A stretch of 64,000 bases of DNA from Fructobacillus tropaeoli (GTDB taxonomy: Bacteria > Bacillota > Bacilli > Lactobacillales > Lactobacillaceae). Both the position numbers and the translations under genes were made by a program. The notes below the pieces were generated by a model, which searched no databases, had not been told where the DNA came from, and saw nothing but the letters and a program-made list of their open reading frames with translations. The DNA lies in assembly GCF_001047135.2 (NCBI RefSeq), contig NZ_DF968082.1:28681-92680 (forward strand), read 5' to 3'. Shown here piece after piece: positions 34,855-43,169 of this stretch (its first letter is position 1; every line of letters starts with the position of its first letter).

Positions 34855-35298
34855 TTAGACCAACTTGTTGATGTCAAGTACTTCAGGCTTCTGGGCAGCA
34901 TGGTTGTGGTCTGCTCCAGCGTATACGTGCAAGTTCAAGCCTTGCTTACGTCCCAAAGATGTCTTAGGCAACATACCCTTGATTGACAATTCCAACAACT
35001 TTTCTGGATCATATTGACGGTAGTTACCGGCAGTACGTTCCTTCAATCCACCTGGGTGGTTTGAGTGATGGTAGTAAATCTTGTCAGTTGCTTTCTTACC
35101 AGTCAACTTTACTTCACCAGCATTGATGATGATGACGTTGTCACCCATATCAACGTTAGGTGTGAAAGTTGGCTTGTTCTTACCGCGCAAAATAGAAGCA
35201 ACTACTGTTGACAAACGTCCCAAAACGACGTCCTTGGCATCAATAATGTACCACTTCTTTTCGATTTCGCTAGGCTTTGCTAAAAATGTTGTACGCAT
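34855..35298 (-). CDS. rplM: 50S ribosomal protein L13
   Basis: This 147-aa early-assembly large-subunit protein has the signatures [38 protein letters not shown] and [19 protein letters not shown] lies before the ATG. It is transcribed from a consensus promoter through a folded leader (35306-35400) that probably lets L13 control its own synthesis. Confidence 0.98.
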   Translation of the reverse strand: MRTTFLAKPSEIEKKWYIIDAKDVVLGRLSTVVASILRGKNKPTFTPNVDMGDNVIIINAGEVKLTGKKATDKIYYHHSNHPGGLKERTAGNYRQYDPEKLLELSIKGMLPKTSLGRKQGLNLHVYAGADHNHAAQKPEVLDINKLV

Positions 35299-35305
35299 GG
35301 CGCGC

Positions 35306-35400
35306 TCCTTTGATTAGTTGTTTACATGTTAGGTCGTTCCTTACCTAACTTTTACAATAAGTTTCCGGGGCTTATCGTGAGGTAAACAATACCAACAACT
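35306..35400 (-). promoter_or_regulatory. Structured L13 leader
   Basis: In minus-strand RNA, GTTAGGT pairs with ACCTAAC, ATAAG with CTTAT, and a closing helix TTGTTTAC with GTAAACAA, giving a multi-stem fold ending just before the rplM ribosome-binding site. Firmicutes have a known L13 leader family; assignment here rests on position and pairing. Confidence 0.6.
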
Positions 35401-35429
35401 ATTATATCCATTAAGGCCGGCACTGTCAA
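35401..35429 (-). promoter_or_regulatory. Consensus promoter of rplM-rpsI
   Basis: TTGACA (35429-35424), exactly 17 bp, TATAAT (35406-35401) on the minus strand: both hexamers are perfect. Confidence 0.92.
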
Positions 35430-35606
35430 TTATTTTCCCGATTTTCTTGCTGATTTTCCATCAAAAAAATCAGTTCTATTCAAGCTCATTTGCTTCAGAA
35501 AAGAGCCCAAAAAATTCTAATGTTCAACGTTATGTTACAAAGTATTTAATTTAATGTGACAAACAAGTCACCGTCGTGTTATAGTACCTTTATAGGAGGA
35601 ATCCGT

Positions 35607-35840
35607 ATGCTACATCTTAGAGATATATGGAAAACAAAACCCTTCTGGATTTTTATCGCCTTAATGAGCTTAATCGTCCTCGGTGGTAACACCGCCATTG
35701 CTTCAGTTGGGCCTAACCCCTTACAGCAGCAACAGCAAGCCCCCACCAAGGTCGCTCAACCAAGCACACCGATTACAAATACCAGTGCTAAGCACATCCT
35801 GATGAAGCAGGTAGATATCGCAAAAAAACATGCTGAGTAA
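35607..35840 (+). CDS. Small membrane-anchored protein, unknown, possibly truncated
   Basis: 77 aa from the ATG at 35607, which has AGGAGG seven bases upstream. A basic start (HLRDIWKTKP) is followed by one membrane helix (FWIFIALMSLIVLGG) and a short Gln/Pro/Thr-rich outer part. I do not recognise it. Upstream a TATAGT box and a GTGAC/GTCAC inverted repeat (around 35553-35568) suggest regulation. The same frame remains open for about 51 codons after the TAA stop, ending at a TAG at 35991-35993, so an in-frame nonsense mutation of a longer gene is possible. Confidence 0.55.
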   Translation: MLHLRDIWKTKPFWIFIALMSLIVLGGNTAIASVGPNPLQQQQQAPTKVAQPSTPITNTSAKHILMKQVDIAKKHAE

Positions 35841-36184
35841 TGTGGGTGTGCATTGGTTTACTTCTGCTATCGACAAAATTCAGATTCAATAATTAAGAAC
35901 ACTGGCTACCCGAATGCTGCCCAGTTTGCTAACAAAGACAAATTGGAGTCCCATACTCTTCTCCCCGTCATCCCCATTAGCAAACCGTCGGCCTAGCCAC
36001 GACCCTACTTCTCCTCATTAAACTTTTCAGTTCACTGGCAGCACTGATAAAAAGGAGCCCCAACCGTGATTCATCGGTTGGGGCTTTTTGTTGTTTCAAT
36101 TTAAAGGTAAAAAAGATTACGATTAATCGCCTGGCCTTCGCTACTAACACCGTTACTGCTTGGCTGCAGGCTATCGCCCGCTAA
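35841..36184. other. 344-bp gap after the small membrane protein
   Basis: It contains the open in-frame continuation of the preceding gene (to 35993) and the terminator at 36056-36090. I see nothing else. Confidence 0.5.
36056..36090. terminator. Bidirectional terminator
   Basis: AGCCCCAACCG (36056-36066) pairs perfectly with CGGTTGGGGCT (36075-36085), followed by TTTT. Confidence 0.88.
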
Positions 36185-36592
36185 TTAAGCAAAAGTTACC
36201 ACTTCAGTACCGGCATAGGCGGCTAAACGAGCAGACCTAAAGGTTAATTCCAACAACACTTCTTCTTCAGGGTGTGGGTGGTTCTTCAAGAAAACAGGGT
36301 TGGTAAAGTAAGATTGCACATCCTGCCAAGTCTTCTTGGAACGCACCATCGTCACCTGGTTGGATTCGATTCGGGCACCGTTTTCATTCAAAGGCGTCAT
36401 GATAGCCACCTTGGCATTTTGGTCCAAATCGGCAATCTTCGCCGTATCTGGTTGTGAAACCAGGTACCAAACATTGGGGCGGTCCGGATCAGCCGCAAAG
36501 CCCATAATCCGCAGGCTTGGTTGATCATCCTTGGCCGTTGCCACAAAAATCAGTCCCCGAGCAGCCTGAATATATTCCTCAAATAATGTCAT
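36185..36592 (-). CDS. Pyridoxamine 5'-phosphate oxidase-like flavin-binding protein
   Basis: The 135-aa protein has a split-barrel fold of the general-stress-protein 26/PPOX-like class: GLIFVATAKDDQPSLRIMGF, VWYLVSQPDTAKIADL, and KVAIMTPLNENGARIES. It probably binds a flavin and reduces a small substrate. True PdxH is longer, so a role in vitamin B6 metabolism is not implied. It follows truA on the same strand after an 84-bp gap that carries one AAAAAATCAG motif. Confidence 0.75.
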   Translation of the reverse strand: MTLFEEYIQAARGLIFVATAKDDQPSLRIMGFAADPDRPNVWYLVSQPDTAKIADLDQNAKVAIMTPLNENGARIESNQVTMVRSKKTWQDVQSYFTNPVFLKNHPHPEEEVLLELTFRSARLAAYAGTEVVTFA

Positions 36593-36676
36593 GTTAACCT
36601 CCGTGTGTCGACTACCATCACCTAATCAACCTGCAAAAGCGCAAGCTGATTTTTTAAAGCGAAAAATTATCCTAAC

Positions 36677-37450
36677 TCACAAACTATTATACGCTACTTC
36701 ATCCAAATATAAACCGGCTGCGGGCGCTGTGTAGCGCGCCTGCTCACGGTCCTTGGCAGCAATCAAAGCAGGAATGGCATCAACCGGCCGGCGGCCCGTG
36801 CCGATTTCCAGCAAAACGCCAACCATAATGCGAATCTGGTTATACAAGAAGGCGTTGCCCTCGAAGGTAAAGACCAGTTCGTGCTCGTCTTCTTTGACCT
36901 CAATTTCGGCCTTCGTGATGGTCCGCACGGTTGTCGCCGTCTGATTGCCTGAAGCAGCAAAGGTGGCAAAATCGTGTTCGCCAATCAAATCAGGCATGGC
37001 CTGCTCAATCCGTTTCGGGTCCAAATGCCAGTGGAAGTGACCGGTATACCGGCGCTTAAAGGGATCCACATAGTCTTGGGTCGAAACCCGGTAGTAATAA
37101 CGCTTCTGATGGGAAGCAAAGCGGGCATGGAAGTCGTCTGAGACCTGGTCTACCTGCTTAATCAAAATGTCCCTGGGCAAAATGGTGTTTAGCCCCTTGC
37201 GGACGCCCTCACCCGGAATATTAAAAGGCAGGTCGAAGTGAACGACCTGACCATTGGCGTGAACACCAGTATCGGTCCGTGAGGCCCCGACAACCTTAAT
37301 TCGTTCAGCAGGATTCTTGCCCATCTGGTTGACGGCCTTGATTAATTCCCCCTGAACTGTGCGGTGGCGTTCCACCCCATTTTTACTTTGTACTTGAAAG
37401 CCTAAAAAATCAGACCCGTCGTAAGCGACAATCGCACGATAACGCGGCAT
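36677..37450 (-). CDS. truA: tRNA pseudouridine38-40 synthase
   Basis: The protein is 257 aa. It forms pseudouridine at positions 38-40 of the tRNA anticodon arm. The catalytic Asp lies in GASRTDTGVHANGQV (about residue 60), and RFASHQKRYYYRV and FLYNQIRIMVGVLLEIG are family blocks. GGAAGGGAG lies upstream. It follows ecfT as in most lactic acid bacteria, where this gene usually leads into rplM; here other genes intervene. Confidence 0.96.
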   Translation of the reverse strand: MPRYRAIVAYDGSDFLGFQVQSKNGVERHRTVQGELIKAVNQMGKNPAERIKVVGASRTDTGVHANGQVVHFDLPFNIPGEGVRKGLNTILPRDILIKQVDQVSDDFHARFASHQKRYYYRVSTQDYVDPFKRRYTGHFHWHLDPKRIEQAMPDLIGEHDFATFAASGNQTATTVRTITKAEIEVKEDEHELVFTFEGNAFLYNQIRIMVGVLLEIGTGRRPVDAIPALIAAKDREQARYTAPAAGLYLDEVAYNSL

Positions 37451-37477
37451 CGGCGGCTCCCTTCCTGCTAATGTTGT

Positions 37478-38278
37478 TTAATTGATCCATAGTAATCCGA
37501 TAAAAAGAAGGACAAACAGTCCAGTACCCAAAGCAGCCACTAAGTCTTGCTTGCTAAAGGATAAGACCCGGTACCGTGTCCGGTTATCCGCAGATTCAAA
37601 ACCACGAACTTCCATGGCATTGGCTAAGTCCAGTGCCCGTTGCAAGGCCCCAATAAAGAGCGGAATCAACAAGGGCAAAACGGCCTTCGACCGCTTGATA
37701 AGTGATCCAGTAGACAGTGACATCCCCCGCGACTTTTGTGCCTTCATCACCTTATCCGTTTCCAGCATCAGCAATGGCACAAAACGCAAGGCAATCGAAA
37801 GCATCAAGGCCAGTTCAGCAACTGGTACCTTAATCGCCTTCAAGGGCTTTAAGAGCGACTCGATGGCACTGGCAATGGCCGTTGGCGGTGTTGTCAGCGT
37901 TAGGGCCGTTGACATCAGGACAATCAGCACAAAGCGCAAAACTACATAGAGGGCGTTAATCAAGCCCGGCAACGTAATTTTTAAGAACTGCCAGTGGAAC
38001 AAGACGGGCGTGCCACCAGTAAAGAAGAGCTGAAGGCAGACGGTAAAGATAATGAGCCACATCACGGGCTTAATCCCCCGCCAATAAAGCCCCAGGCTTT
38101 GACCCGTTAAGACCAGCGTTAGGGCCAAAAACAAAGTGGCAAGGGCATAGGCCGGCCAGGTATTGGCAAAAATTAAGAGAAAGACATAGACTACCGTGAC
38201 CAAAATTTTGGTTCTGGGATCAACCCGGTAAAGCCAGGCTTTGCCAGGAATAAATTGACCAATCACGAGGTTATTCAT
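37478..38278 (-). CDS. ecfT: ECF transporter transmembrane subunit EcfT
   Basis: About 266 aa from the ATG at 38278 (GGGAGG upstream; the apparent start at 38287 is a GTG within the site). About five membrane helices, with the coupling-helix signature [14 protein letters not shown] carrying the Ala-Arg-Gly-like motif that contacts the ATPases. It is the shared energy-coupling subunit for vitamin importers; the substrate-binding S subunits are encoded elsewhere. The start lies inside the end of ecfA2. Confidence 0.93.
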   Translation of the reverse strand: MNNLVIGQFIPGKAWLYRVDPRTKILVTVVYVFLLIFANTWPAYALATLFLALTLVLTGQSLGLYWRGIKPVMWLIIFTVCLQLFFTGGTPVLFHWQFLKITLPGLINALYVVLRFVLIVLMSTALTLTTPPTAIASAIESLLKPLKAIKVPVAELALMLSIALRFVPLLMLETDKVMKAQKSRGMSLSTGSLIKRSKAVLPLLIPLFIGALQRALDLANAMEVRGFESADNRTRYRVLSFSKQDLVAALGTGLFVLLFIGLLWIN

Positions 38279-39170
38279 CTCGGTCACCTCCCGTCAAAGA
38301 ATTTGGCACGGTCACCCGGTCCCAATTGACCTGGACCTTAATTTGCTCGGCCAAGTCCGCCACTGATTTTGGCAAATGGTCAAAATGATAACCATGGTCT
38401 TCGAGGTCCTTGGCGAAAGCCACTGGCTCCGGCAAGTCTAAGGCGTGGTCCAAGAACCATTGTCGGTCACGCAAAAAAAGCTGGTCGGGGGCTTCGATGG
38501 CCGCCACGCGGCCGTCTTGCATCACGACCACTTGGTCTGCGAGCGCTAGCACCTGGTCCATCTGGTGAGAAATCAGGACCACCGTCTTCTGGGCAGCCTT
38601 TAACTCCTGCAGCAAATCCAAAAGTTCCTCTTGGCCCTTGGGGTCGAGACCGGCAGCTGGCTCATCAAAAACCATGGCCTGTGGGTCCATCGCTAAGACA
38701 CCTGCCAGTGCCACCCGGCGCATTTGTCCACCCGAAAGGTCAAAGGGCGAGTGCTGCCAAAATTCTTCCTTCAGGCCAACCTGGATTAATGCTTTTTTCG
38801 CGAGAGCTTCCGCCTCCTCGTCATTCTTGCCAAAGTTCTTAGGACCGTACATGACATCCTCTAAAACTGTGCTGGCGAAGAGCTGATTTTCCGGAAATTG
38901 GAAAACCATTCCCACTTGCGCGCGGACTGGTCCCAACGCCTTTTCCTTGGTCTTGCTGGTGACAACTTGGTCGCCAACCACGACTTGTCCACCGCTTGGC
39001 AACAAGAGCGCATTCAGGTGTTGAACCAAGGTTGACTTGCCCGAACCAGTTTGGCCGACAATGGCGGTAATCTGACCGGGTTCAACCGTTAAATTGATAT
39101 CGTCGAGAATCTGCTTTACATTTTTCCCGGCGCCATAATGAAAGCTTAATCCTTCAATGTTGATAGCCAT
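38271..39170 (-). CDS. ecfA2: ECF transporter ATPase EcfA2
   Basis: The protein is 299 aa. Walker [15 protein letters not shown] (about residue 38), Q-loop [11 protein letters not shown], signature [16 protein letters not shown], Walker [14 protein letters not shown] and switch [10 protein letters not shown] are present. The C-terminal extension after residue 230 is typical of the EcfA2 partner. AGGAG lies eight bases before the ATG; the gene overlaps ecfA1 by 25 bases. Confidence 0.95.
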   Translation of the reverse strand: MAINIEGLSFHYGAGKNVKQILDDINLTVEPGQITAIVGQTGSGKSTLVQHLNALLLPSGGQVVVGDQVVTSKTKEKALGPVRAQVGMVFQFPENQLFASTVLEDVMYGPKNFGKNDEEAEALAKKALIQVGLKEEFWQHSPFDLSGGQMRRVALAGVLAMDPQAMVFDEPAAGLDPKGQEELLDLLQELKAAQKTVVLISHQMDQVLALADQVVVMQDGRVAAIEAPDQLFLRDRQWFLDHALDLPEPVAFAKDLEDHGYHFDHLPKSVADLAEQIKVQVNWDRVTVPNSLTGGDRDE

Positions 39171-39967
39171 GCTGCCAACTCCTGCTTCGTTAAATACTGG
39201 TTAGGTGCCTTTGGCAGGGCTTGAGCTAGTTGAGACTCAAACGGTTGGTCTAAACCAAGCTCTTTGAGTGCCTGCCCCTGGACAAAGAGGTCCTGTGGTC
39301 GTTCGTCAAAGGCTAACTGACCGTCATTGATGACGACCACGCGGTCTGCCAAGGCGGCCTCCGCCATATCGTGAGTGATGACGATGAGGGTTAATTGGTC
39401 CTGATACTGATTTTTCAGGTCCTTTAAAGTCTGCAAAACAGCACTCTTCCCGGCTGGGTCGAGCATGGCTGTTGCTTCATCTAAAATAATCACTTTGGGC
39501 TTCAGGGCCAAGACGGATGCCAAAGCGACTCGCTGCTTCTGGCCACCCGAGAGCGTGTGTGGTTCCCGGTCGGCAAAATCAGCCATCCCCACCTGCTTCA
39601 GGGCTGCCTCAATCATCTTCGGCATTTCCTCAGACGGTACCTGGCGGTTTTCCAGGCCAAAGGCAACATCATCGGCGACGGTAGCGCCGACAAACTGGTT
39701 ATCTGGGTTTTGAAAAACCATCCCCACCTGGGCACGGGCTTCTGCCAGTGTCTCAACGGTCAGTTGCTGACCAAAGATACTAATCGTACCACTGTTGGCT
39801 TCTAAGAGGCCCAGGATTAGCTTGGCGAGCGTCGATTTCCCCGATCCGTTATGGCCGACAATCGACAGCCACTGGCCCTCTTGGACTTCGACGTCAAAAT
39901 CATGAAAGAGTGGGTCCTGGTCTGGGTACCCATAAGTCAAATTGTTAATTGTAATTGCGTTTGTCAT
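39146..39967 (-). CDS. ecfA1: ECF transporter ATPase EcfA1
   Basis: About 273 aa from the ATG at 39967. Walker A VGHNGSGKSTLAKL, Q-loop MVFQNPDNQFVGATV, signature HTLSGGQKQRVALASVL and Walker B KVIILDEATAMLDP mark it as EcfA1. No Shine-Dalgarno precedes either this ATG or the in-frame ATG at 39985. An extended -10 box (TGGTAAAAT, minus strand, 39984-39976) would place the transcript start two or three bases from the ATG at 39967, so the mRNA may be leaderless. Confidence 0.93.
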   Translation of the reverse strand: MTNAITINNLTYGYPDQDPLFHDFDVEVQEGQWLSIVGHNGSGKSTLAKLILGLLEANSGTISIFGQQLTVETLAEARAQVGMVFQNPDNQFVGATVADDVAFGLENRQVPSEEMPKMIEAALKQVGMADFADREPHTLSGGQKQRVALASVLALKPKVIILDEATAMLDPAGKSAVLQTLKDLKNQYQDQLTLIVITHDMAEAALADRVVVINDGQLAFDERPQDLFVQGQALKELGLDQPFESQLAQALPKAPNQYLTKQELAAWLSTLKD

Positions 39968-39975
39968 TATCAAAC

Positions 39976-39984
39976 ATTTTACCA
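39976..39984 (-). promoter_or_regulatory. Putative extended -10 box of ecfA1
   Basis: TGGTAAAAT on the minus strand, with no matching -35. It lies so close to the start codon that a leaderless transcript is implied. Confidence 0.4.
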
Positions 39985-40080
39985 TATTTGTAGGCTAAGG
40001 GCCGGTCGCGGTGCCTTGCTTGGCAACAAGTTTGAAATGAACCAATTTTTGTTTGACTGAGATAGTTGACGAGCGCTACT

Positions 40081-40107
40081 AAAAAAGCCGACCATTCTGG
40101 TCGACTT
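40081..40107 (-). terminator. Terminator of the ABC/LytTR/DUF3021 operon
   Basis: On the minus strand AAGTCGACC (40107-40099) pairs with GGTCGGCTT (40093-40085), with one G-U, followed by TTTT and more T. Confidence 0.85.
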
Positions 40108-40158
40108 GTTATTCAATCCTTAGGCGGCAGCCCTTAAGCTTTTCGTGAAGCGCGGAGT

Positions 40159-40551
40159 TCATTTTGTTTGCGCCTTTTTCAAGGCGGCGTTGATTCGGTC
40201 AACCTGCGTCTGCTGGTCAACCTTGATAATCAACCAGATCACCAAGTAGGCGGTCACAAAAATCAACCAAAAGTTCAGGTTTAAGATACCATGAAAGACA
40301 CCCGTCAACCGGTCAGTAAGGACGACCAAGGCAAAGGTCCCCAACAGATGAATGATAATGGCCGCCAAATAAGATAGGCGGTCAATGGTAACAATCAAAG
40401 TTAATAGGCCAATCGCAGCACTCATCAGCAAGACGCCAACGATATCCTTTGTTGTGATTTCAATTGTCTGGACAGAAACCAGCAGGGCCAGTAAATAGGT
40501 TAACGAACCATATTCCATACCACGAATTATTTTTAAGAATATTTTCTTCAT
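40159..40551 (-). CDS. DUF3021 family membrane protein
   Basis: The 130-aa protein has four membrane helices (first near residues 14-28) and the short charged C-terminus DRINAALKKAQTK. DUF3021 genes are regularly found directly after LytTR regulators, and the protein is thought to modulate the partner regulator at the membrane. TCCT on the plus strand before the start gives an AGGA ribosome-binding site. It is the last gene of a four-gene operon. Confidence 0.85.
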   Translation of the reverse strand: MKKIFLKIIRGMEYGSLTYLLALLVSVQTIEITTKDIVGVLLMSAAIGLLTLIVTIDRLSYLAAIIIHLLGTFALVVLTDRLTGVFHGILNLNFWLIFVTAYLVIWLIIKVDQQTQVDRINAALKKAQTK

Positions 40552-40559
40552 TTTGTCTC

Positions 40560-41174
40560 CTATAAGCCTAAGTGGGCCATCAGGGCCTTCACATAACGCC
40601 GGCTGACTAAAGCTTGATTGCCACCAGCCAATTCCGCCGTCATATTGCCAGAAAAGCTGTTTGACAGCGATTGCAAGTGGTCGAGGTTAATCACGGAGTG
40701 CTTGGAAATTTGAACAAAGTTCGCCTGACCCAACCGGTCAACAAAATGTCCTAACCGCTCCTTCGCCAAAACCTGCCGGTTTGTAGTCGTAATCACGAGC
40801 TGACCGGCTTCCACATCAATCAAAATCAGGTCGGCGACCTTCAACAAAATAATTTCATCGGCCGTTTTGACCGAGAGAATACCGGATTGGGCGGTCGTTG
40901 CCTGTTTGGCAGAAGGCGCCGAGTGGTCACCACTCTCATCCGAGTTTGAATTTGCTGGCTGGGCCGTGGGCTCCTGTGAATCCGCCAACAGGGATTGGTC
41001 AGCCATTACGACAGACGATTTTAGCGATGTGTCTGAATTAGCTACTTCTCTCGATTGGTAGCGTCGCAAATAAGCTAACAAGTTGGTCACCTCTTGGGTA
41101 GTTTCTACCGCTTCTACCGTGACCTCCACCTGGTCAACTTTCATTTGCTGATTTTTTCGAAAATGAACTTCCAC
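40560..41174 (-). CDS. LytTR DNA-binding regulator with long acidic linker
   Basis: About 204 aa from a GTG at 41174 (TGGAGA upstream; a longer frame begins inside the permease gene). The N-terminal 45 residues form a short helical domain. A Ser/Asp/Ala/Gln-rich low-complexity stretch (about residues 55-98) follows, then the LytTR domain with KTADEIILLKVADLILIDVE and NFVQISKHSVINLDHL. LytTR proteins with DUF3021 partners usually control their own ABC operon. There is no receiver domain, so it is not a classic response regulator. The linker is longer than I expect for this group. Confidence 0.85.
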   Translation of the reverse strand: MEVHFRKNQQMKVDQVEVTVEAVETTQEVTNLLAYLRRYQSREVANSDTSLKSSVVMADQSLLADSQEPTAQPANSNSDESGDHSAPSAKQATTAQSGILSVKTADEIILLKVADLILIDVEAGQLVITTTNRQVLAKERLGHFVDRLGQANFVQISKHSVINLDHLQSLSNSFSGNMTAELAGGNQALVSRRYVKALMAHLGL

Positions 41175-41193
41175 TAAGCTTCTCCAACAAATT

Positions 41194-42060
41194 TTATTTA
41201 GTCTTCGCCCGGCTCCCACCGTCATGCAGAACCTGTGCCAATAATAAGAGACAACCGATTCCTATTAATCCTAACACAACTAGGTTGCTTTCCAGCCCCG
41301 TCAACAAGTGGCCCCATTGAGCCCGAATGCCCATTTCTTGGTCAAAGCTCTTAATGACCGTGCTCTGTCCGGCAAAAGAGGATGAAATTGTCTTGTTCAT
41401 CAGTACCTGACGGAAAAGTGTCGCCACATAGAAGCTCGGGGTCAGCTTCATCAATGTCTGGGCAAAATCAGGCAAGGAGCCGATTGGAATATAACCGCCG
41501 ACCAAAAAGCCACTGGCAGTCCCGACAATCGTTGCCACCTTTGACAAATTATCGACCGTTTCAATTCGGTTCAGAATCAAGGCATTCATAATCGTTGATA
41601 GAACAGCGCTTAACAGCATGACCCAAACGAGGCCCACCAAGCTTTCAACCGTCAAACTCATACCATCAACGATAATAAAGTAAACCGCCATCACTGCAAA
41701 TACTGCTACCTGCATCAAGAAGCCCACAACCGCTGCACTCAAAAGATAGGCAGCACGACGGACAATTGGCTTGGTGTCCGTCAAGAAGAGGTCCGCACTG
41801 ACATGGGTCTCCTTGTCCTTCACCAGCTGTGAGAGGGCTGTCAGCGTCGTTGTGACGCCCGTAATGGCCAGAGTTCCACCAATCAACCAAGTATCAAGGA
41901 GCTTATTTTTATGGGGAACACCGGTCCAATCCGAACTAATCCCCTTCTTCAGGAAAACAATGTAAAGAATAAAGGAAATCAAAGCGCCCATCAAGGACAT
42001 CACCACACCACTGCGGTTACGGAAATACAATAATTGGTTTCGTTTCATTAGGGCAAACAT
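41194..42060 (-). CDS. ABC-2 type permease
   Basis: The 288-aa protein has six likely membrane segments: MSLMGALISFILYIVFLKKG, then a cluster from about residue 100 to 200 and one near 262. The cytoplasmic start MFALMKRNQLLYFRNRSGVV is typical of ABC-2 exporters. The start overlaps the ATPase stop (TAATG), giving tight coupling. Substrate unknown; with a LytTR regulator it may be an antimicrobial-peptide or lipid exporter. Confidence 0.85.
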   Translation of the reverse strand: MFALMKRNQLLYFRNRSGVVMSLMGALISFILYIVFLKKGISSDWTGVPHKNKLLDTWLIGGTLAITGVTTTLTALSQLVKDKETHVSADLFLTDTKPIVRRAAYLLSAAVVGFLMQVAVFAVMAVYFIIVDGMSLTVESLVGLVWVMLLSAVLSTIMNALILNRIETVDNLSKVATIVGTASGFLVGGYIPIGSLPDFAQTLMKLTPSFYVATLFRQVLMNKTISSSFAGQSTVIKSFDQEMGIRAQWGHLLTGLESNLVVLGLIGIGCLLLLAQVLHDGGSRAKTK

Positions 42061-42926
42061 TAGCGCACCTCCTGCCCGGTTAAGGCGATAAAGGCATCGT
42101 CCATTGTGCCTTGTAAGTATTCAAAATCAGTCACGACGTCTTTATTTTGACTCAGCAAGGCAATCACTTCGCTAGCCGTTAGTCCCTTGATCAGTAACTG
42201 GCCCTCGCCTTGGTTGCTCTCAAAGTCATATCCCTGGCTCAACAACCGTTCTGCTCCATCCTTCTGGACCTCCAAGCGCAATTGACTCGGCGCATACTGA
42301 TGTTTAATTTCCTTTGAGGACCCACTGGCAATCACCTGGCCGTGATCGATGATATAAACTTGATCAGCCTGGTCCGTTTCATCCAAGTAATGCGTCGTCA
42401 AAACAATCGTGAGCTGGTCTTTTTTCTGTAAGTCCGCTAACAAGTGCCAAATTGCCCGCCTTGTCTGGATATCCAAGCCGGTCGTCGGTTCATCTAAGAA
42501 AAGAATATCCGGCTTGTTCAGCAATGCCCTGGCAATATCAACCCGTCGTTTTTGGCCACCGGATAATGTCCCATAACGTTGATCAGCAAAGGACGTTAGT
42601 CCTAAATCGTGGATTAAGATCTCTATTCGATCTGTGGGAACCCCCTTGTACTGGGCAGCCCGAATTGCCAGGTTTTCATGAACAGTTAATTCCCCGTCTA
42701 GGACACTGTTCTGAAAGACAACACCAATCTTGGTCTTTTCTGCGTAAACGACTTCTCCACCGGCTGCTTGATCCAAACCCGTCAGCATTCGCATCGTGGT
42801 CGATTTACCGGCACCGTTTGGTCCGAGCAGGGCCGTTAAGGAACCCTTTTGTATTGATAAATTTATTTGCTTAACAGCCTCAAAGCTGCCATAGCATTGA
42901 CTTAAGTTAATCGCTTTTAAAATCAT
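42060..42926 (-). CDS. ABC transporter ATPase, DrrA/CcmA type
   Basis: About 288 aa from the ATG at 42926 (GGAGGAGAG upstream), the first gene of the operon. Walker A LLGPNGAGKSTTMRML, signature TLSGGQKRRVDIARALL, Walker B ILFLDEPTTGLDI and switch TTHYLDE define the drug-export/ABC-2 ATPase class. A C-terminal regulatory segment after residue 210 is also normal. It pairs with the permease that follows. Confidence 0.93.
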   Translation of the reverse strand: MILKAINLSQCYGSFEAVKQINLSIQKGSLTALLGPNGAGKSTTMRMLTGLDQAAGGEVVYAEKTKIGVVFQNSVLDGELTVHENLAIRAAQYKGVPTDRIEILIHDLGLTSFADQRYGTLSGGQKRRVDIARALLNKPDILFLDEPTTGLDIQTRRAIWHLLADLQKKDQLTIVLTTHYLDETDQADQVYIIDHGQVIASGSSKEIKHQYAPSQLRLEVQKDGAERLLSQGYDFESNQGEGQLLIKGLTASEVIALLSQNKDVVTDFEYLQGTMDDAFIALTGQEVR

Positions 42927-43131
42927 TTGTCTCTCCTCCAACGTCTTTATTCTAACCATATCTTAGTTTGCTGTCTCGCAATCCCCGCTAAGCGGTTTTG
43001 TTTTGGCCCCAAGCGGTTAAAAAATCAGTAGTGTTGGCTGATTTCCCATCTGTATTTTGAATATTTTTCGAATTAATTCTAATATATGCCAGTATATTCC
43101 ACATTACCTGCATTTTTGTAAAAAACCTGTG

Positions 43132-43137
43132 TATAAT
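43132..43137 (+). promoter_or_regulatory. -10 box upstream of the NADH dehydrogenase-like gene
   Basis: A perfect TATAAT lies 32 bp before the start codon; the -35 position reads TGCATT at 17 bp spacing, a weak match. Confidence 0.6.
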
Positions 43138-43169
43138 AGGTCGAAATAGAGGAAAAAAGGGATCCATGA

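Noticed and set aside
36185..36592. Considered as PdxH (vitamin B6 synthesis)
   Set aside because: Too short and lacks the longer C-terminal part; only the general flavin split-barrel is supported.
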